From DATAXV01 sp036272915 (GTDB lineage Bacteria > Chloroflexota > Dormibacteria > Dormibacterales > Dormibacteraceae): 64,000 nt of DNA. The translations under genes were made by a program, and so were the position numbers. The notes under the pieces were generated by a model, which ran no database searches, was not told where the DNA came from, and saw only the letters and a list, made by a program, of their open reading frames with translations. The stretch lies in assembly GCA_036272915.1 (NCBI GenBank), contig DATAXV010000197.1, positions 1 to 64,000 of the forward strand, given 5' to 3'. Below are positions 43,732-52,303 of the stretch, piece after piece. Within the stretch, counting starts at the first letter, position 1, and every line of letters starts with the position of its first letter.

Positions 43732-44342
43732 CACGACCTCACGACCTGATTTACAGCTTGAACGAAGGCCCGCACCCGCGTCGGATCCTTGGTCCCGGGA
43801 GCGGACTCGACCCCGCTGGACACGTCCACACCGAACGGGCGCAGCCGCCGCACCACCTCGGCCACGTTGTCGGGGTCGAGGCCGCCGGCGACGATCACGC
43901 GGCGCCGGGCGGTGAACCCGGCGGCGAGATCCCAGTCCCAGGTCCTTCCCGTCCCTCCCCGGCCGTCGGCCGACCAGGAGTCGAGCAGCACCGGGTCCGG
44001 CCACGCCGACGCGTCCGGGAGCACGCCGTCGCGGACCTTCAGCACCTTGATCACGTCGACCGGGGCGCGGAAGCCCGGCGCCTCGGCGCCGTGCAGCTGG
44101 ACCCGGTCGAGGCCGACCTGGGCGCAGACCTCCTCCACCTCGCGCTCGGAGGGATCGATGAAGACGCCGACGACGGTGGGACGGCGGGGAAGCTCCGAGA
44201 GGATGCGGCGGGCCGCCTCGGGGGTGATCCGGCGCTTCGACGGGCAGAAGTGGAAGCCGATCATGTCGGCCCCCGCCTCCGCCGCCGCCAGCGCCGAGGC
44301 GGCGTCGGTGATCCCGCAGATCTTGACCATGGTGGCGCTCAC
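43731..44342 (-). CDS. trpF: Phosphoribosylanthranilate isomerase
   Basis: The 203-residue TIM barrel performs the Amadori rearrangement of PRA to CdRP. The catalytic Cys is in MVKICGITDAA and the catalytic Asp in VLLDSWSADGRGGTGRTWDW; the phosphate loops are VAGGLDPDNVAEV and FGVDVSSGVES. GTG 44342 overlaps the trpC stop by 4 nt; the stop overlaps trpB by 1 nt. Confidence 0.93.
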   Translation of the reverse strand: MSATMVKICGITDAASALAAAEAGADMIGFHFCPSKRRITPEAARRILSELPRRPTVVGVFIDPSEREVEEVCAQVGLDRVQLHGAEAPGFRAPVDVIKVLKVRDGVLPDASAWPDPVLLDSWSADGRGGTGRTWDWDLAAGFTARRRVIVAGGLDPDNVAEVVRRLRPFGVDVSSGVESAPGTKDPTRVRAFVQAVNQVVRS

Positions 44343-45127
44343 CTGACCCGGAGCTCCTCGATCACGGCGGCGGGGTCGCCGGCCCGCATCAGCGCCTCAC
44401 CGACGAGGACCGCGTCCGCCCCGGCGTCGCGCATGCGCCGGGCGTCGGCTGCGCCGTGGATGCCGCTCTCGGCGACGTAGACGATGTCGGGCGGGGCCAG
44501 CGGCCGCAGCCGCTCGGTCAGGCCGATGTCGACCGCGAACGTGGTCAGGTCTCGGTGGTTGACGCCGACCACCCGCGCCCCCGCCTCGAGGGCGAGGTCC
44601 ATCTCGGCCTCGTCGTGGACCTCGACCAGGGCCTCCATGCCCAGCTCCCGGCAGAGGCCGAGCAGCTCGCCCAGCCGGGCCGCGGTCAGGGCCATGACGA
44701 TGAGGAGGATGGCGTCGGCGTCCAGCGCCCTCGCCTCCAGCAGCTGGTGCTCGGTGACGATGAAGTCCTTGCGGATCAGGGGCAGGCCGCTCTCGGAGCG
44801 AGCCTGGACCAGGTGCTCGGGATCGCCGCCGAAGCTGGTCTCCTGGCAGAGCACGGAGATGGCGGAGGCGCCCGCCCGCTCATAGACCCCGGCCAGCCGG
44901 GCCGGCTCGTAGATCGGCGCGAGCAGGCCCATGGTCGGGGTCCGCGCCTTCATCTCGGCGATCACCGCCAGCCGGTCGCCGCGGAGGGCGGGCGCCAGCG
45001 GCACCGCCGGCGGGACCGCCGCCAGCCGCCTCTCCAGGTCGGCCACCGGCCGCATCTGGCGGCGTCGCTCGACCTCGGACTCGGATTCGGCGACCAGGCG
45101 CAGAAGGAGGTCAGGCGCCGTGGTCAC
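44339..45127 (-). CDS. trpC: Indole-3-glycerol phosphate synthase, divergent
   Basis: The 262-residue barrel closes the indole ring. Catalytic residues can be matched: Glu and Lys in VIAEMKARTP, Lys in LIRKDFIVTEHQ, Glu in EALVEVHDEAE, Asn in VVGVNHRDLTTF, and Glu-Ser in YVAESGIHGA. Two normally conserved loops differ: the SPSKG loop reads TPTMG, and SVLTD reads SVLCQETSFGG. GTG 45127 overlaps the trpD stop by 4 nt. Activity seems likely from the retained catalytic set. Confidence 0.9.
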   Translation of the reverse strand: MTTAPDLLLRLVAESESEVERRRQMRPVADLERRLAAVPPAVPLAPALRGDRLAVIAEMKARTPTMGLLAPIYEPARLAGVYERAGASAISVLCQETSFGGDPEHLVQARSESGLPLIRKDFIVTEHQLLEARALDADAILLIVMALTAARLGELLGLCRELGMEALVEVHDEAEMDLALEAGARVVGVNHRDLTTFAVDIGLTERLRPLAPPDIVYVAESGIHGAADARRMRDAGADAVLVGEALMRAGDPAAVIEELRVR

Positions 45128-46137
45128 GGCGCCACCTCCTGGGAGAGGCGGGCCCAGCTCTCGAGCACGGCCGCCGCCCGGCCCTGGTCGATCGACTCGG
45201 CGGCGAGGGCGATCCCCTCCCGCCAGCCCTCGACGGCCCCGGCCACGCGCAGCCCGGCGGCCGCGTTGAGCAGCAGCACGTCGCGCCGGGGCCCGGTGGC
45301 GCCGGAGAGGAGGTCGGTGGCGATGGCCGCGTTGTGCTCGGCGTCACCGCCCTTGATGGTGTCGACCGGGGCCGTGGGCAGGCCCAGCTCGGCCGGCTCC
45401 AGGGCGTAGTCGCGGCGGACGCCGTCCAGCACCTCGACCACCCGCGAGGGCCCGGCGATGCTGAGCTCGTCCATCCCCCCGGCGCCGTGGAAGACCATGC
45501 AGCGGTCCACCCCCAGCCGGGGCAGCACCTGGGCGACCAGGTCGACCAGGTTGGGCTCGGCGACGCCGGTCACCTGCCGGGTGACCCGGGCCGGGTTGCA
45601 GAGCGGGCCGATGATGTTGAACACGGTCCGCACCCCCAGCTCCCGGCGGGGGACGCCGACGAAGCGGAAGGCGGGATGGTAGCGAGGAGCGAGCATGAAC
45701 CCGATCCCGGCCCGGTCCACGCACGTCGCCACCGCCTCCGGCGGCAGCTCGATGCGGACGCCGAGCGCCTCGAGCACGTCGGCGGCGCCGCAGCGCGATG
45801 ACTGGGCGCGGTTGCCGTGCTTGGCCACCCGGACGCCGCAGCCGGCCACGACCAGCGCGGCCAGCGTCGAGATGTTGAAGGTCCCGACCATGTCGCCGCC
45901 GGTGCCGACCACGTCCAGGGCACCCGGCTCGACCTCGACGCGAACAGCCAGCTCCCTGGCCGTCCGGCAGAGGCCGGTGACCTCGTCGATGGTCTCCCCC
46001 TTGACGCGGAGGCCCATCATGAAGCCGGCGATCTGGACCGGCGTCGCCTCATCGCGCATGATCAGCGCCATCGTCTCGGCGGCCTCGTCCTCGGTCAGGT
46101 CATGGCCGCGGGCGAGCCTGCCCAGCGCCGCGATCAC
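45124..46137 (-). CDS. trpD: Anthranilate phosphoribosyltransferase
   Basis: The 337-residue enzyme couples anthranilate with PRPP. The PRPP-binding segment GTGGDMVGTFNISTLAALVV is near 80, then VAKHGNRAQSSRCGAADVLE, with the anthranilate-site FMLAPRYHPAFRFV near 155 and NIIGPLCNPARV near 185. The KGGDAEHN segment near 270 is standard. GTG 46137 overlaps the trpG stop by 4 nt. Confidence 0.95.
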   Translation of the reverse strand: MIAALGRLARGHDLTEDEAAETMALIMRDEATPVQIAGFMMGLRVKGETIDEVTGLCRTARELAVRVEVEPGALDVVGTGGDMVGTFNISTLAALVVAGCGVRVAKHGNRAQSSRCGAADVLEALGVRIELPPEAVATCVDRAGIGFMLAPRYHPAFRFVGVPRRELGVRTVFNIIGPLCNPARVTRQVTGVAEPNLVDLVAQVLPRLGVDRCMVFHGAGGMDELSIAGPSRVVEVLDGVRRDYALEPAELGLPTAPVDTIKGGDAEHNAAIATDLLSGATGPRRDVLLLNAAAGLRVAGAVEGWREGIALAAESIDQGRAAAVLESWARLSQEVAP

Positions 46138-46700
46138 GACGCCGACCCGAGGAAGTTGCGGAGCAGGTTGTGGCCCTCCCCGGTCAGGATCGACTCGGGG
46201 TGGAACTGCACCCCGTAGGTGGGGTGCGAGCGGTGGCGCAGGCCCATGACCACGCCGTCCTCGGTCCAGGCGCTGACCTCGAGCTCGGGCGGCACCGTGC
46301 CACGCTCCACGATCAGGGAATGGTAGCGGGTCGCCGAGAACGGATCGGCCAGCCCCTGGAAGGGGGCGCCGCCGTCGTGGTGGATCAGGGAGGTCTTGCC
46401 GTGGACGGGCGGGTTGCGGACGACGTCGGCCCCGAAGACCGCGCCCAGGGCCTGGTTGCCGAGGCAGACGCCGAGGATCGGCATCCGCCCGCTCAGACCG
46501 TCGATGGCGGCCATCGAGATCCCGGCCTGCTGCGGTGTCCCCGGACCCGGCGAGATGACCAGGGCGTCGAAGGCGCTCAGCTCCTCGATCGAGACGGCGT
46601 CGTTGCGGAAGGTGGTTGGCTCGGCGCCCAGCTCGGCCAGGTACTGCACGAGGTTGTAGGTGAAGGAATCGTAGTTGTCGATCACGGCCACGCGGCTCAT
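46134..46700 (-). CDS. trpG: Anthranilate synthase component II (glutamine amidotransferase)
   Basis: The 188-residue class I amidotransferase supplies ammonia to TrpE. The nucleophile Cys is in ILGVCLGNQALGAVFGA near 80 and the catalytic His-x-Glu in YGVQFHPESILT near 170. The residue after CLG is Asn where nearly all family members have His (G-x-C-L-G-H-Q); the codon is AAC. ATG 46700 overlaps the trpE stop by 4 nt. A role in folate synthesis (PabA) is possible in principle, but the operon favours tryptophan. Confidence 0.93.
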   Translation of the reverse strand: MSRVAVIDNYDSFTYNLVQYLAELGAEPTTFRNDAVSIEELSAFDALVISPGPGTPQQAGISMAAIDGLSGRMPILGVCLGNQALGAVFGADVVRNPPVHGKTSLIHHDGGAPFQGLADPFSATRYHSLIVERGTVPPELEVSAWTEDGVVMGLRHRSHPTYGVQFHPESILTGEGHNLLRNFLGSAS

Positions 46701-48112
46701 GGCATCGCCTCCGCGAGCTCGATGGCACGGAACATGGCCCGAGCCTTGTGCAGGGTCTCCTGGAACTCGAAGGCGGGCTCGGAGTCGGCGACCACTCCGG
46801 CCCCGGCCTGGACGTAGGCGACACCGTCGGCGATGACCACGGTCCGCAGGGTGATGGCCATGTCCAGGTTGCCGCCGAAGCTGACGTTGCCGAGGGCGCC
46901 GGAGTAGACGCCCCGCTGCTCCGGCTCCAGCTCGGCGATGATCTCCATCGCCCGGATCTTGGGGGCGCCGGTCACGGTGCCGGCGGGGAAGGCGGCGCGG
47001 AGGGCGTCGAGCGCATCGCAGTCGGGGCTGAGCCGGCCGGTGACGGTCGAGCTCATGTGCATGACGTGCGAGTAGCGCTCCACCGCCATCAGCGGGTCGA
47101 CGTGGACGCTGCCCGGTACCGCCACCCGGCCCACGTCGTTGCGGCCCAGGTCGACCAGCATCACGTGCTCGGCGCGCTCCTTCTCATCCGAGAGGAGCTC
47201 CCGCTCCAGGGCCCCATCGCGGTTCGGGTCCTCGCCCCGCGGCCGTGTGCCGGCCAGGGGGCGGACCGTGACCAGCCCGTCCTCGACCCTGACCAGCACC
47301 TCGGGCGAGGTGCCGACGATGTAGCGTCCCCCGCCCAGGGCCAGGTGGTACATGTACGGCGAGGGGTTGACCCCGCGCAGGCATCGGTAGACGTCGAAGG
47401 GGCGCGCGCCCAGCGGCTTGCTGAAGCGCTGCGAGGGGACGACCTGGAAGGCGTCGCCGGCGAGGATGTACTCGCGCGCGGCGTCGACCATGGCCTCGTA
47501 GGTGCCGCGCTCGACGTTGCTGGCCCAGAGGGCGCCGTTGACCTCGGGCTTGGACAGCGCCGGCGGCCGGTCGGCGGCGAGGCGCCCCTCCATCTCGTCC
47601 AGGCGCCGGGTCGCTTGCTCGTAGGACTCCTCGGCCGGGCGGTGGAGCGTGATCAGGCTGACGCGCTGGGTGACGTGGTCGAAGACGACCAGGTTCTCCG
47701 CCATCATGAAGGCGCTCTCGGCCAGCGGCGGGGCCGCCCCGGCGGGCACCGGCAGCCGCTCGAAGTGGCGCGCCGTCTCGTATCCGAGGTAGCCCACGGC
47801 TCCGCCGATGAATCGGCTCAGGTTGGGGGTCGGCGCGACCCGGGCCGCGGTCGCCCGTCGCAGCGAGCCGAGGGGGTCGCCGGGGTCGAGCTCGAGCGGG
47901 CGGGGCCGGTAGCCGATGAAGGAGTAGCGTCCCAGCCGCTCGCCGCCGAGGACGCTCTCCAACAGGAAACCGGGCTCGTCGGGCTCGCAGAGCAGGGTGT
48001 AGGCGAGGACCGGGGTGAGCATGTCGCCCAGGCGCTCGCGGTGCAGGGGGATGATGTCGCACTCGGCCGCCAGAAGGCGTGCCTCCCCAGGCGACGGGTT
48101 GTCGCCACTCAT
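46697..48112 (-). CDS. trpE: Anthranilate synthase component I
   Basis: The 471-residue enzyme makes anthranilate from chorismate. The tryptophan feedback site is in FLLESVLGGERLGRYSFIGY near 50, and the chorismate-binding core has AGDAFQVVPSQRFSKPL, TVRPLAGTRPRGEDPNRDG, LVDLGRNDVGRV and FPAGTVTGAPKIRAMEII. ATG 48112 begins the frame after two upstream ATGs that stop at once. In 48113-48255 I see no run of Trp codons, T-box or other attenuator; regulation is probably through TrpE and AroF feedback and an unseen promoter element. Confidence 0.95.
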   Translation of the reverse strand: MSGDNPSPGEARLLAAECDIIPLHRERLGDMLTPVLAYTLLCEPDEPGFLLESVLGGERLGRYSFIGYRPRPLELDPGDPLGSLRRATAARVAPTPNLSRFIGGAVGYLGYETARHFERLPVPAGAAPPLAESAFMMAENLVVFDHVTQRVSLITLHRPAEESYEQATRRLDEMEGRLAADRPPALSKPEVNGALWASNVERGTYEAMVDAAREYILAGDAFQVVPSQRFSKPLGARPFDVYRCLRGVNPSPYMYHLALGGGRYIVGTSPEVLVRVEDGLVTVRPLAGTRPRGEDPNRDGALERELLSDEKERAEHVMLVDLGRNDVGRVAVPGSVHVDPLMAVERYSHVMHMSSTVTGRLSPDCDALDALRAAFPAGTVTGAPKIRAMEIIAELEPEQRGVYSGALGNVSFGGNLDMAITLRTVVIADGVAYVQAGAGVVADSEPAFEFQETLHKARAMFRAIELAEAMP

Positions 48113-48255
48113 CTCATCTCGTCTCCTCGTCAACTGGTCTGAACGCCCGGTCCTCTGCGCCGGGCCGCGGTCGAGTCTACCGGCAGACCGGCGGGCGACG
48201 TGGGGGCTCCGCCGCTCCCGGCATCGGTAGGGCGTTCCGGACATCCGCCGGCCGC

Positions 48256-49491
48256 TCAGCCCAGCCGCGCGGCGCGGGCGTGCAGGTAACGCTGCTGAGG
48301 GACGTTGGTCGTGCGCCGCGCCGCCTCCAGGTAGGAGTCCCGGGCTCCGGCCGGATCGCCGACCATCTCGAGCAGGTGGGCGTGAACGGCGTGGAACCGG
48401 TGGTCCCGGGCGATTCGCTCGTCCGTCTGGAGTCCACCCAGGAGTTCGAGGCCCCGCTCAGGGCCCTGGGCCATGGCCACCGCCACGGCATGGTTCAGGG
48501 CCACCACCGGATTGTCGGACAGGCGCATCAGAAGCGCGTACAGCGCCGCCATCCGCTGCCAGTCGGTCGCGTCCGCGTCCGGCGCCTCATCGTGAACGGC
48601 CGCGATCGCGGCCTGGAGCTGGTACGGCCCAGCCCGACCGCGGGGCAGCGCGTCGTCGATCAGCGCGACGCCCTCCGCGATCTGGTCGGCGTCCCAGAGG
48701 CGGCGGTCCTGCTCGGCCATCGGGACCAGCTCGCCGTATGGCCCGGTCCGCGCCGCCCGGCGCGCGTCGGTCAGCAGCATGAGGGCCAGCAGCCCCGCCA
48801 CCTCGGCGTCGCCGGGCAGGAGGCCGTGCAGCAGGCGGGCCAGCCGGATCGCCTCGGTTGCCAGCTCGGCGCGGTGCAGCTCCGGGCCCAGTGTGCTGGC
48901 GTACCCCTCGTTGAAGATCAGGTAGAGCACGTGGAGCACCGCGGCGAGCCTCTCCGCCCGCTCCGGGCCCGAGGGCATGCGGAAGGGCATGCCAGAGTCC
49001 CTTATGGCCTGTTTGGCGCGGGTGATACGCCGGGTCATCGTCGCCTCCGGCACGAGGAAGGCGCGAGCCACCTCCGTCGTGGTGAGTCCGCCGACGGCCC
49101 GCAGCGTGATGGCGATCTGCGAGGCGGGCGACAGCGACGGGTGGCAGCACATGAGCAGGAGGATGAGGGTGTCGTCGGAATCCGTGGCCGCCAGGTCGGC
49201 GGGCGGGGCCAGCCACTCCTCGGGCAGCATGCGCTCGGCTGCCTCTCTCTCACGCCGCCGGCGAGCCTGCTGGCTGCGGAGCAGGTCGGTCAGCCTGCGC
49301 GATGCGACCGTGATCAGCCAGGCGCGGGGGTTGGCCGGAACACCCTCCTTCGGCCACTGGGTCGCGGCCGCGAGCAGGGCCTCCTGGGTCGCGTCCTCGG
49401 CGGCGTCGAAGTGCCCGTACCGGCGCACCACCGCGCCGAGGGCCTGCGGCGCCAGCTGGCGGAGCAGGCCCTCGATCTCGGTCTCGGCCAT
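48256..49491 (-). CDS. ECF42-type RNA polymerase sigma factor with DUF6596/TPR-like C-terminal extension
   Basis: The 411-residue protein has sigma region 2 (ALGAVVRRYGHFDAAEDATQ, EALLAAATQWPKEGVPANPR) and region 4 (QIAITLRAVGGLTTTEVARA, FLVPEATMTRRITRAKQAI). A long C-terminal domain follows, with LHVLYLIFNEGYASTLGPEL and repeated helical hairpins. This is the ECF42 build, in which the extension takes the place of an anti-sigma factor. The 8-nt-distant upstream gene is a DGPF/YCII protein, the hallmark ECF42 neighbour. ATG 49491. Confidence 0.9.
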   Translation of the reverse strand: MAETEIEGLLRQLAPQALGAVVRRYGHFDAAEDATQEALLAAATQWPKEGVPANPRAWLITVASRRLTDLLRSQQARRRREREAAERMLPEEWLAPPADLAATDSDDTLILLLMCCHPSLSPASQIAITLRAVGGLTTTEVARAFLVPEATMTRRITRAKQAIRDSGMPFRMPSGPERAERLAAVLHVLYLIFNEGYASTLGPELHRAELATEAIRLARLLHGLLPGDAEVAGLLALMLLTDARRAARTGPYGELVPMAEQDRRLWDADQIAEGVALIDDALPRGRAGPYQLQAAIAAVHDEAPDADATDWQRMAALYALLMRLSDNPVVALNHAVAVAMAQGPERGLELLGGLQTDERIARDHRFHAVHAHLLEMVGDPAGARDSYLEAARRTTNVPQQRYLHARAARLG

Positions 49492-49499
49492 CGGCCCCG

Positions 49500-49916
49500 C
49501 TACGGCTCCAGCTGGTCCCGGGACTCGGCGATGGGTCGCACGTCCGCGTAGGCGCGCGCCGCCGCCTCCGGGGGCCCCGGGCACGCGGACAGCCTGGCCG
49601 CGATCGCGGTCGCCCGGTCGAAGCTCTGGCACTCCACGATCCAGTAGCCGGCAAGGACCTCGGTGGTCTCGGCGAACGGGCCGTCCGTCACCACCGGGGC
49701 ACCGGCTCTCGTCTGCAGGCGCCTGGTCTGCACCGGGGCGGTGAGGCCGCGCGTCTCCACCAGCTCCTGGGACTCGGTCAGCTCCCGATTGAACGCCTCC
49801 ATGAAGGACCCCATCGCCGCGAAGTCCTGGGGCGACCAGGCACTGTCGCCGGTCGGATTGCCAGCCATCGCGTCGTAGTCCTGCTGTGAGGCATAGGTCA
49901 GGATCATGTATTTCAT
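49500..49916 (-). CDS. YCII-related DGPF-domain protein
   Basis: The 138-residue protein is a DGPF (YCII-related) protein: MKYMILTYASQQDYDAM at the start, the name-giving motif VVTDGPFAETTEVLAGYWIV near 80, and a C-terminal helical part. ATG 49916 has GAGGAG upstream. Such proteins are conserved partners and likely targets of ECF42 sigma factors; their biochemistry is unknown. The 248-nt gap upstream (49917-50164) probably contains the promoter and shows only small hairpins. Confidence 0.87.
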   Translation of the reverse strand: MKYMILTYASQQDYDAMAGNPTGDSAWSPQDFAAMGSFMEAFNRELTESQELVETRGLTAPVQTRRLQTRAGAPVVTDGPFAETTEVLAGYWIVECQSFDRATAIAARLSACPGPPEAAARAYADVRPIAESRDQLEP

Positions 49917-50164
49917 GGTGTCTCCTCGGGAACGGCACCCCACGGTGCCTCTCGCCGGAAACGTCGGAGCCGGCCTGCCACACCGGACATCGGTCACGGA
50001 CCTGGCCAGTTGACCACGGTAGGTCCCTGACCGCGCCCGATGGCCCGGGCCGGTGTGACCGGCGGAGCGCGGAGGCACTCCCAGAAGTGACGACGGGGAT
50101 CGCCCAGGGGTCTGCGGGCCGCCCTGGTCCAGCCTGGGCGCCAGCAGAGGCGACGGGGCGCCGC

Positions 50165-50944
50165 TCAGATGCTGGAGAGGAAGCGATCGATCAGCTGGCC
50201 GGCGATCGTGTACGGCGGCGGGCGCCGCTCGGGCAGCTGGTCGTAGGGGTACCAGCTCGCCTCGCTCAGCTCCGACTCCTGGATGACGATGTCGCCGCTC
50301 TTGTAGGTGGCGAAGAAGCCGCACATCAGCTGGCTCGGGAAAGGCCAGGGCTGGCTGCTCTGGTAGCGGGGGTTCTCGACCTCGACGCCGACCTCCTCGA
50401 GCAGCTCCCGGCGCACCGCGTGCTCCAGCGTCTCCCCCACCTCGACGAATCCGGCCAGCAGCGAGAAGAAGCCGGGCCGGCCGGAGCGGATGTTGCGGGC
50501 GAGGAGGATGTCCGTCCCCCGATGGACGAGCATGATCACGCAGGGGTTGATCCGGGGGAAGAAGAGGGCCCCGCAGTTGGGGCAGTGCCTGGCCAACTCC
50601 TCGGGATGACGCACGGTGCGGGCAGCGCAGCGGCCGCAGAAGGCGTGGGAATGGTGCCACTCGAGCAGCTGCGAGGCGCGCGAGGCGAGGGAGATGAGAT
50701 CGGCGTCGGCCCGGGCCAGGACATCGCGCAGGCCGAGCGCGCTCAGGCCCTCCGGAACCTGCTCGAGCTCGATCAGCGAGGCCAGGCTGCCGTCCCGGCT
50801 GCCAACCTCGATGGGGTCGCCAGCTAGGTCGAGGAGAGGGCCCAGCCGGGGAAGCTCAAGACGCTCCGGATCTTGGAAGAGGAGCATGCCCTCGGAGAAG
50901 GCGAGAGCGATCGCATCGTCCGCACCGATGGGCTCAGATGTCAC
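50165..50944 (-). CDS. nudC: NudC-type NAD+ diphosphatase / RNA deNADding Nudix hydrolase
   Basis: The 259-residue enzyme has the NudC layout: an N-terminal domain, a zinc ribbon with four Cys (FCGRCAARTV and HCPNCGALFFPRINP), then the Nudix box (AGFVEVGETLEHAVRREL followed by LEEVGVEVEN). The NudC-specific SQPWPFPSQLM follows the box. It hydrolyses NAD(H) to NMN(H) and AMP and can remove NAD caps from RNA. GTG 50944. It stands alone on this strand. Confidence 0.9.
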   Translation of the reverse strand: MTSEPIGADDAIALAFSEGMLLFQDPERLELPRLGPLLDLAGDPIEVGSRDGSLASLIELEQVPEGLSALGLRDVLARADADLISLASRASQLLEWHHSHAFCGRCAARTVRHPEELARHCPNCGALFFPRINPCVIMLVHRGTDILLARNIRSGRPGFFSLLAGFVEVGETLEHAVRRELLEEVGVEVENPRYQSSQPWPFPSQLMCGFFATYKSGDIVIQESELSEASWYPYDQLPERRPPPYTIAGQLIDRFLSSI

Positions 50945-51092
50945 TCCTCCATCATGCCGCTCGCGCCACTCTCACGTCCCCGGGCGCGCCTTGCGGGAGC
51001 CCAGCCCGCTCCTCGGAGTCGGCTGAGGGGAGGCTCCGCGAGCACGGCGGCTGCGGGTCGCCCCACGGGTCCTAACTGCAAACACCCACTGT

Positions 51093-51137
51093 ATGGAACA
51101 TCCATCGATGGAACATCCATCGATGGAACATCCACGG
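51093..51137 (+). repeat. Three tandem copies of a 15-bp unit
   Basis: The unit ATGGAACATCCATCG occurs at 51093-51107 and 51108-51122 exactly and at 51123-51137 with the last three bases changed. The junctions create the palindrome CCATCGATGG. In frame it encodes repeated M-E-H-P-S at the apparent start of the DUF234 remnant. Confidence 0.85.
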
Positions 51138-51614
51138 GCGAGTGTATGGTGGCTGCCTTTGCTCGAGCGCGGGCGCAAGGGAGTGGTGCTCGACCGGATC
51201 ATGAGCGATTGGCCCGACTACGCAGGGCGCGCGATCGAGCCGCTGGCCAGGGACGCGATCGAGAGGCTCCTCCCCGATCCCCGCTTCGGGGACGCGCTCT
51301 TCTACGGTGCCTACTGGAATCGAGTCGGCGACGTCGAGGTCGACCTGATCGGGGTGGCCGACACCGACCGGATCGACAGGCTCGCCTTCGCCGGCTCGAT
51401 CAAGTGGCGCCAGCGACAGTCCTTCGACCGGCGCGCGTTCCAGTCGCTGGCCGCCACGGCCGCCCGCGTGCCGGGATTTGGTGCGACAACGCTCCTCGTC
51501 GGCGTTTCGAAGGCCGGCTTCACAGCGCCAGACCTCGACATCGCCCTGGGCCCGTCCGACCTGCTGGCCGCCAGCTGTGGGTCACCGGAGGTCGTCCCCG
51601 AGGCACCTACCTGA
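51093..51614 (+). pseudogene. DUF234 nuclease-like domain remnant, N-terminally replaced by tandem repeat
   Basis: After the repeat-encoded MEHPSMEHPSMEHP, the 173-residue frame reads GVVLDRIMSDWPDYAGRAIE, LARDAIERLLPDPRFG, then YWNRVGDVEVDLIGVA and AFAGSIKWRQ. This is the C-terminal DUF234 PD-(D/E)XK-like domain of ATPase-DUF234 proteins. The ATPase portion is lacking, and no Shine-Dalgarno precedes the ATG. It resembles the remnant at 4317 in being 5'-truncated at a 15-bp tandem repeat. Translation could only start in the repeat or at GTG 51183. Confidence 0.6.
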
Positions 51615-51829
51615 GCGACCCGCAGCCGAGTCGTCGGACCCCGGCACTCAGGATCTCCGGCCAGCGTGCCCAGGAGAGGGGCGCGGGCGCCCATCAGTGT
51701 GGCGGGGCCAGGTGTCGCTCTCGATCACAGCGCCGCTCAGCGCCTCCGGCGGCGGGTAGGCGCGGAGCGGATAAACTCCAGGCGGGACCGGGTCCCGTTC
51801 CCCCAAGGCACGCACAGGAGGCCCACGCG

Positions 51830-52249
51830 ATGGACGTCCAGACCATCGATCGGGAGTACCAGCAGCTGCAGAACCAGGCCCGGGAGACGACTCGGGTGCT
51901 GCAGGCGCTGGCTGCCAGGCTGACCCAGGCCGCTCAGTCCGGCGACCAGAACGCCAGGGAGTGGCAGCTGGATCTCAGGGAGGTCGCTCTCGCCATCCAG
52001 AGCGAGCAGAGCCAGGTGCAGAACCTGCTCCAGGCGCTGCACGGCTTCGTCGCCAACCAGGCCCAGCAGAGCGGATACGGGCAGCCCGGCTTCGGTGGCC
52101 CTCTCGGCCAGGGCGGCGGCTATGGCGTCGGCCAGGGCGCGGGCCTGATGGGCGCGCTCGGCGGCTTCATGAACTCCGGGTTCGGCCGGGCCATCGAGAT
52201 GGGCGCCGGCTTCGGCATCGGCGACGACCTGATCAACCGGATCTTCTGA
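51830..52249 (+). CDS. Hypothetical protein: helical N-terminus, glycine-rich C-terminus
   Basis: I do not recognise this 139-residue protein. Residues 5-75 are Gln/Ala/Leu-rich and predicted helical or coiled-coil (REYQQLQNQARETTRVLQAL). Residues 80-115 are Gly/Gln-rich (GYGQPGFGGPLGQGGGYGVG), and the end is a short amphipathic segment (GAGFGIGDDLINRIF). AGGAGG lies 8 nt before ATG 51830, so expression looks real. The 215-nt gap before it (51615-51829) holds nothing else clear. Confidence 0.65.
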   Translation: MDVQTIDREYQQLQNQARETTRVLQALAARLTQAAQSGDQNAREWQLDLREVALAIQSEQSQVQNLLQALHGFVANQAQQSGYGQPGFGGPLGQGGGYGVGQGAGLMGALGGFMNSGFGRAIEMGAGFGIGDDLINRIF

Positions 52250-52303
52250 GCGCGCGCTCCCGGGAGCGCGCCGCCGGCCGCCGGGCGTGTCAGCATTCAA
52301 CTC

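Noticed and set aside
48113..48255. trp leader peptide, T-box or attenuator upstream of trpE
   Set aside because: No run of Trp codons in a short frame, no T-box sequence and no competing hairpins could be found.
51093..51137. Possible small CRISPR array
   Set aside because: The copies are directly adjacent 15-mers with no spacers; this is a simple tandem repeat.
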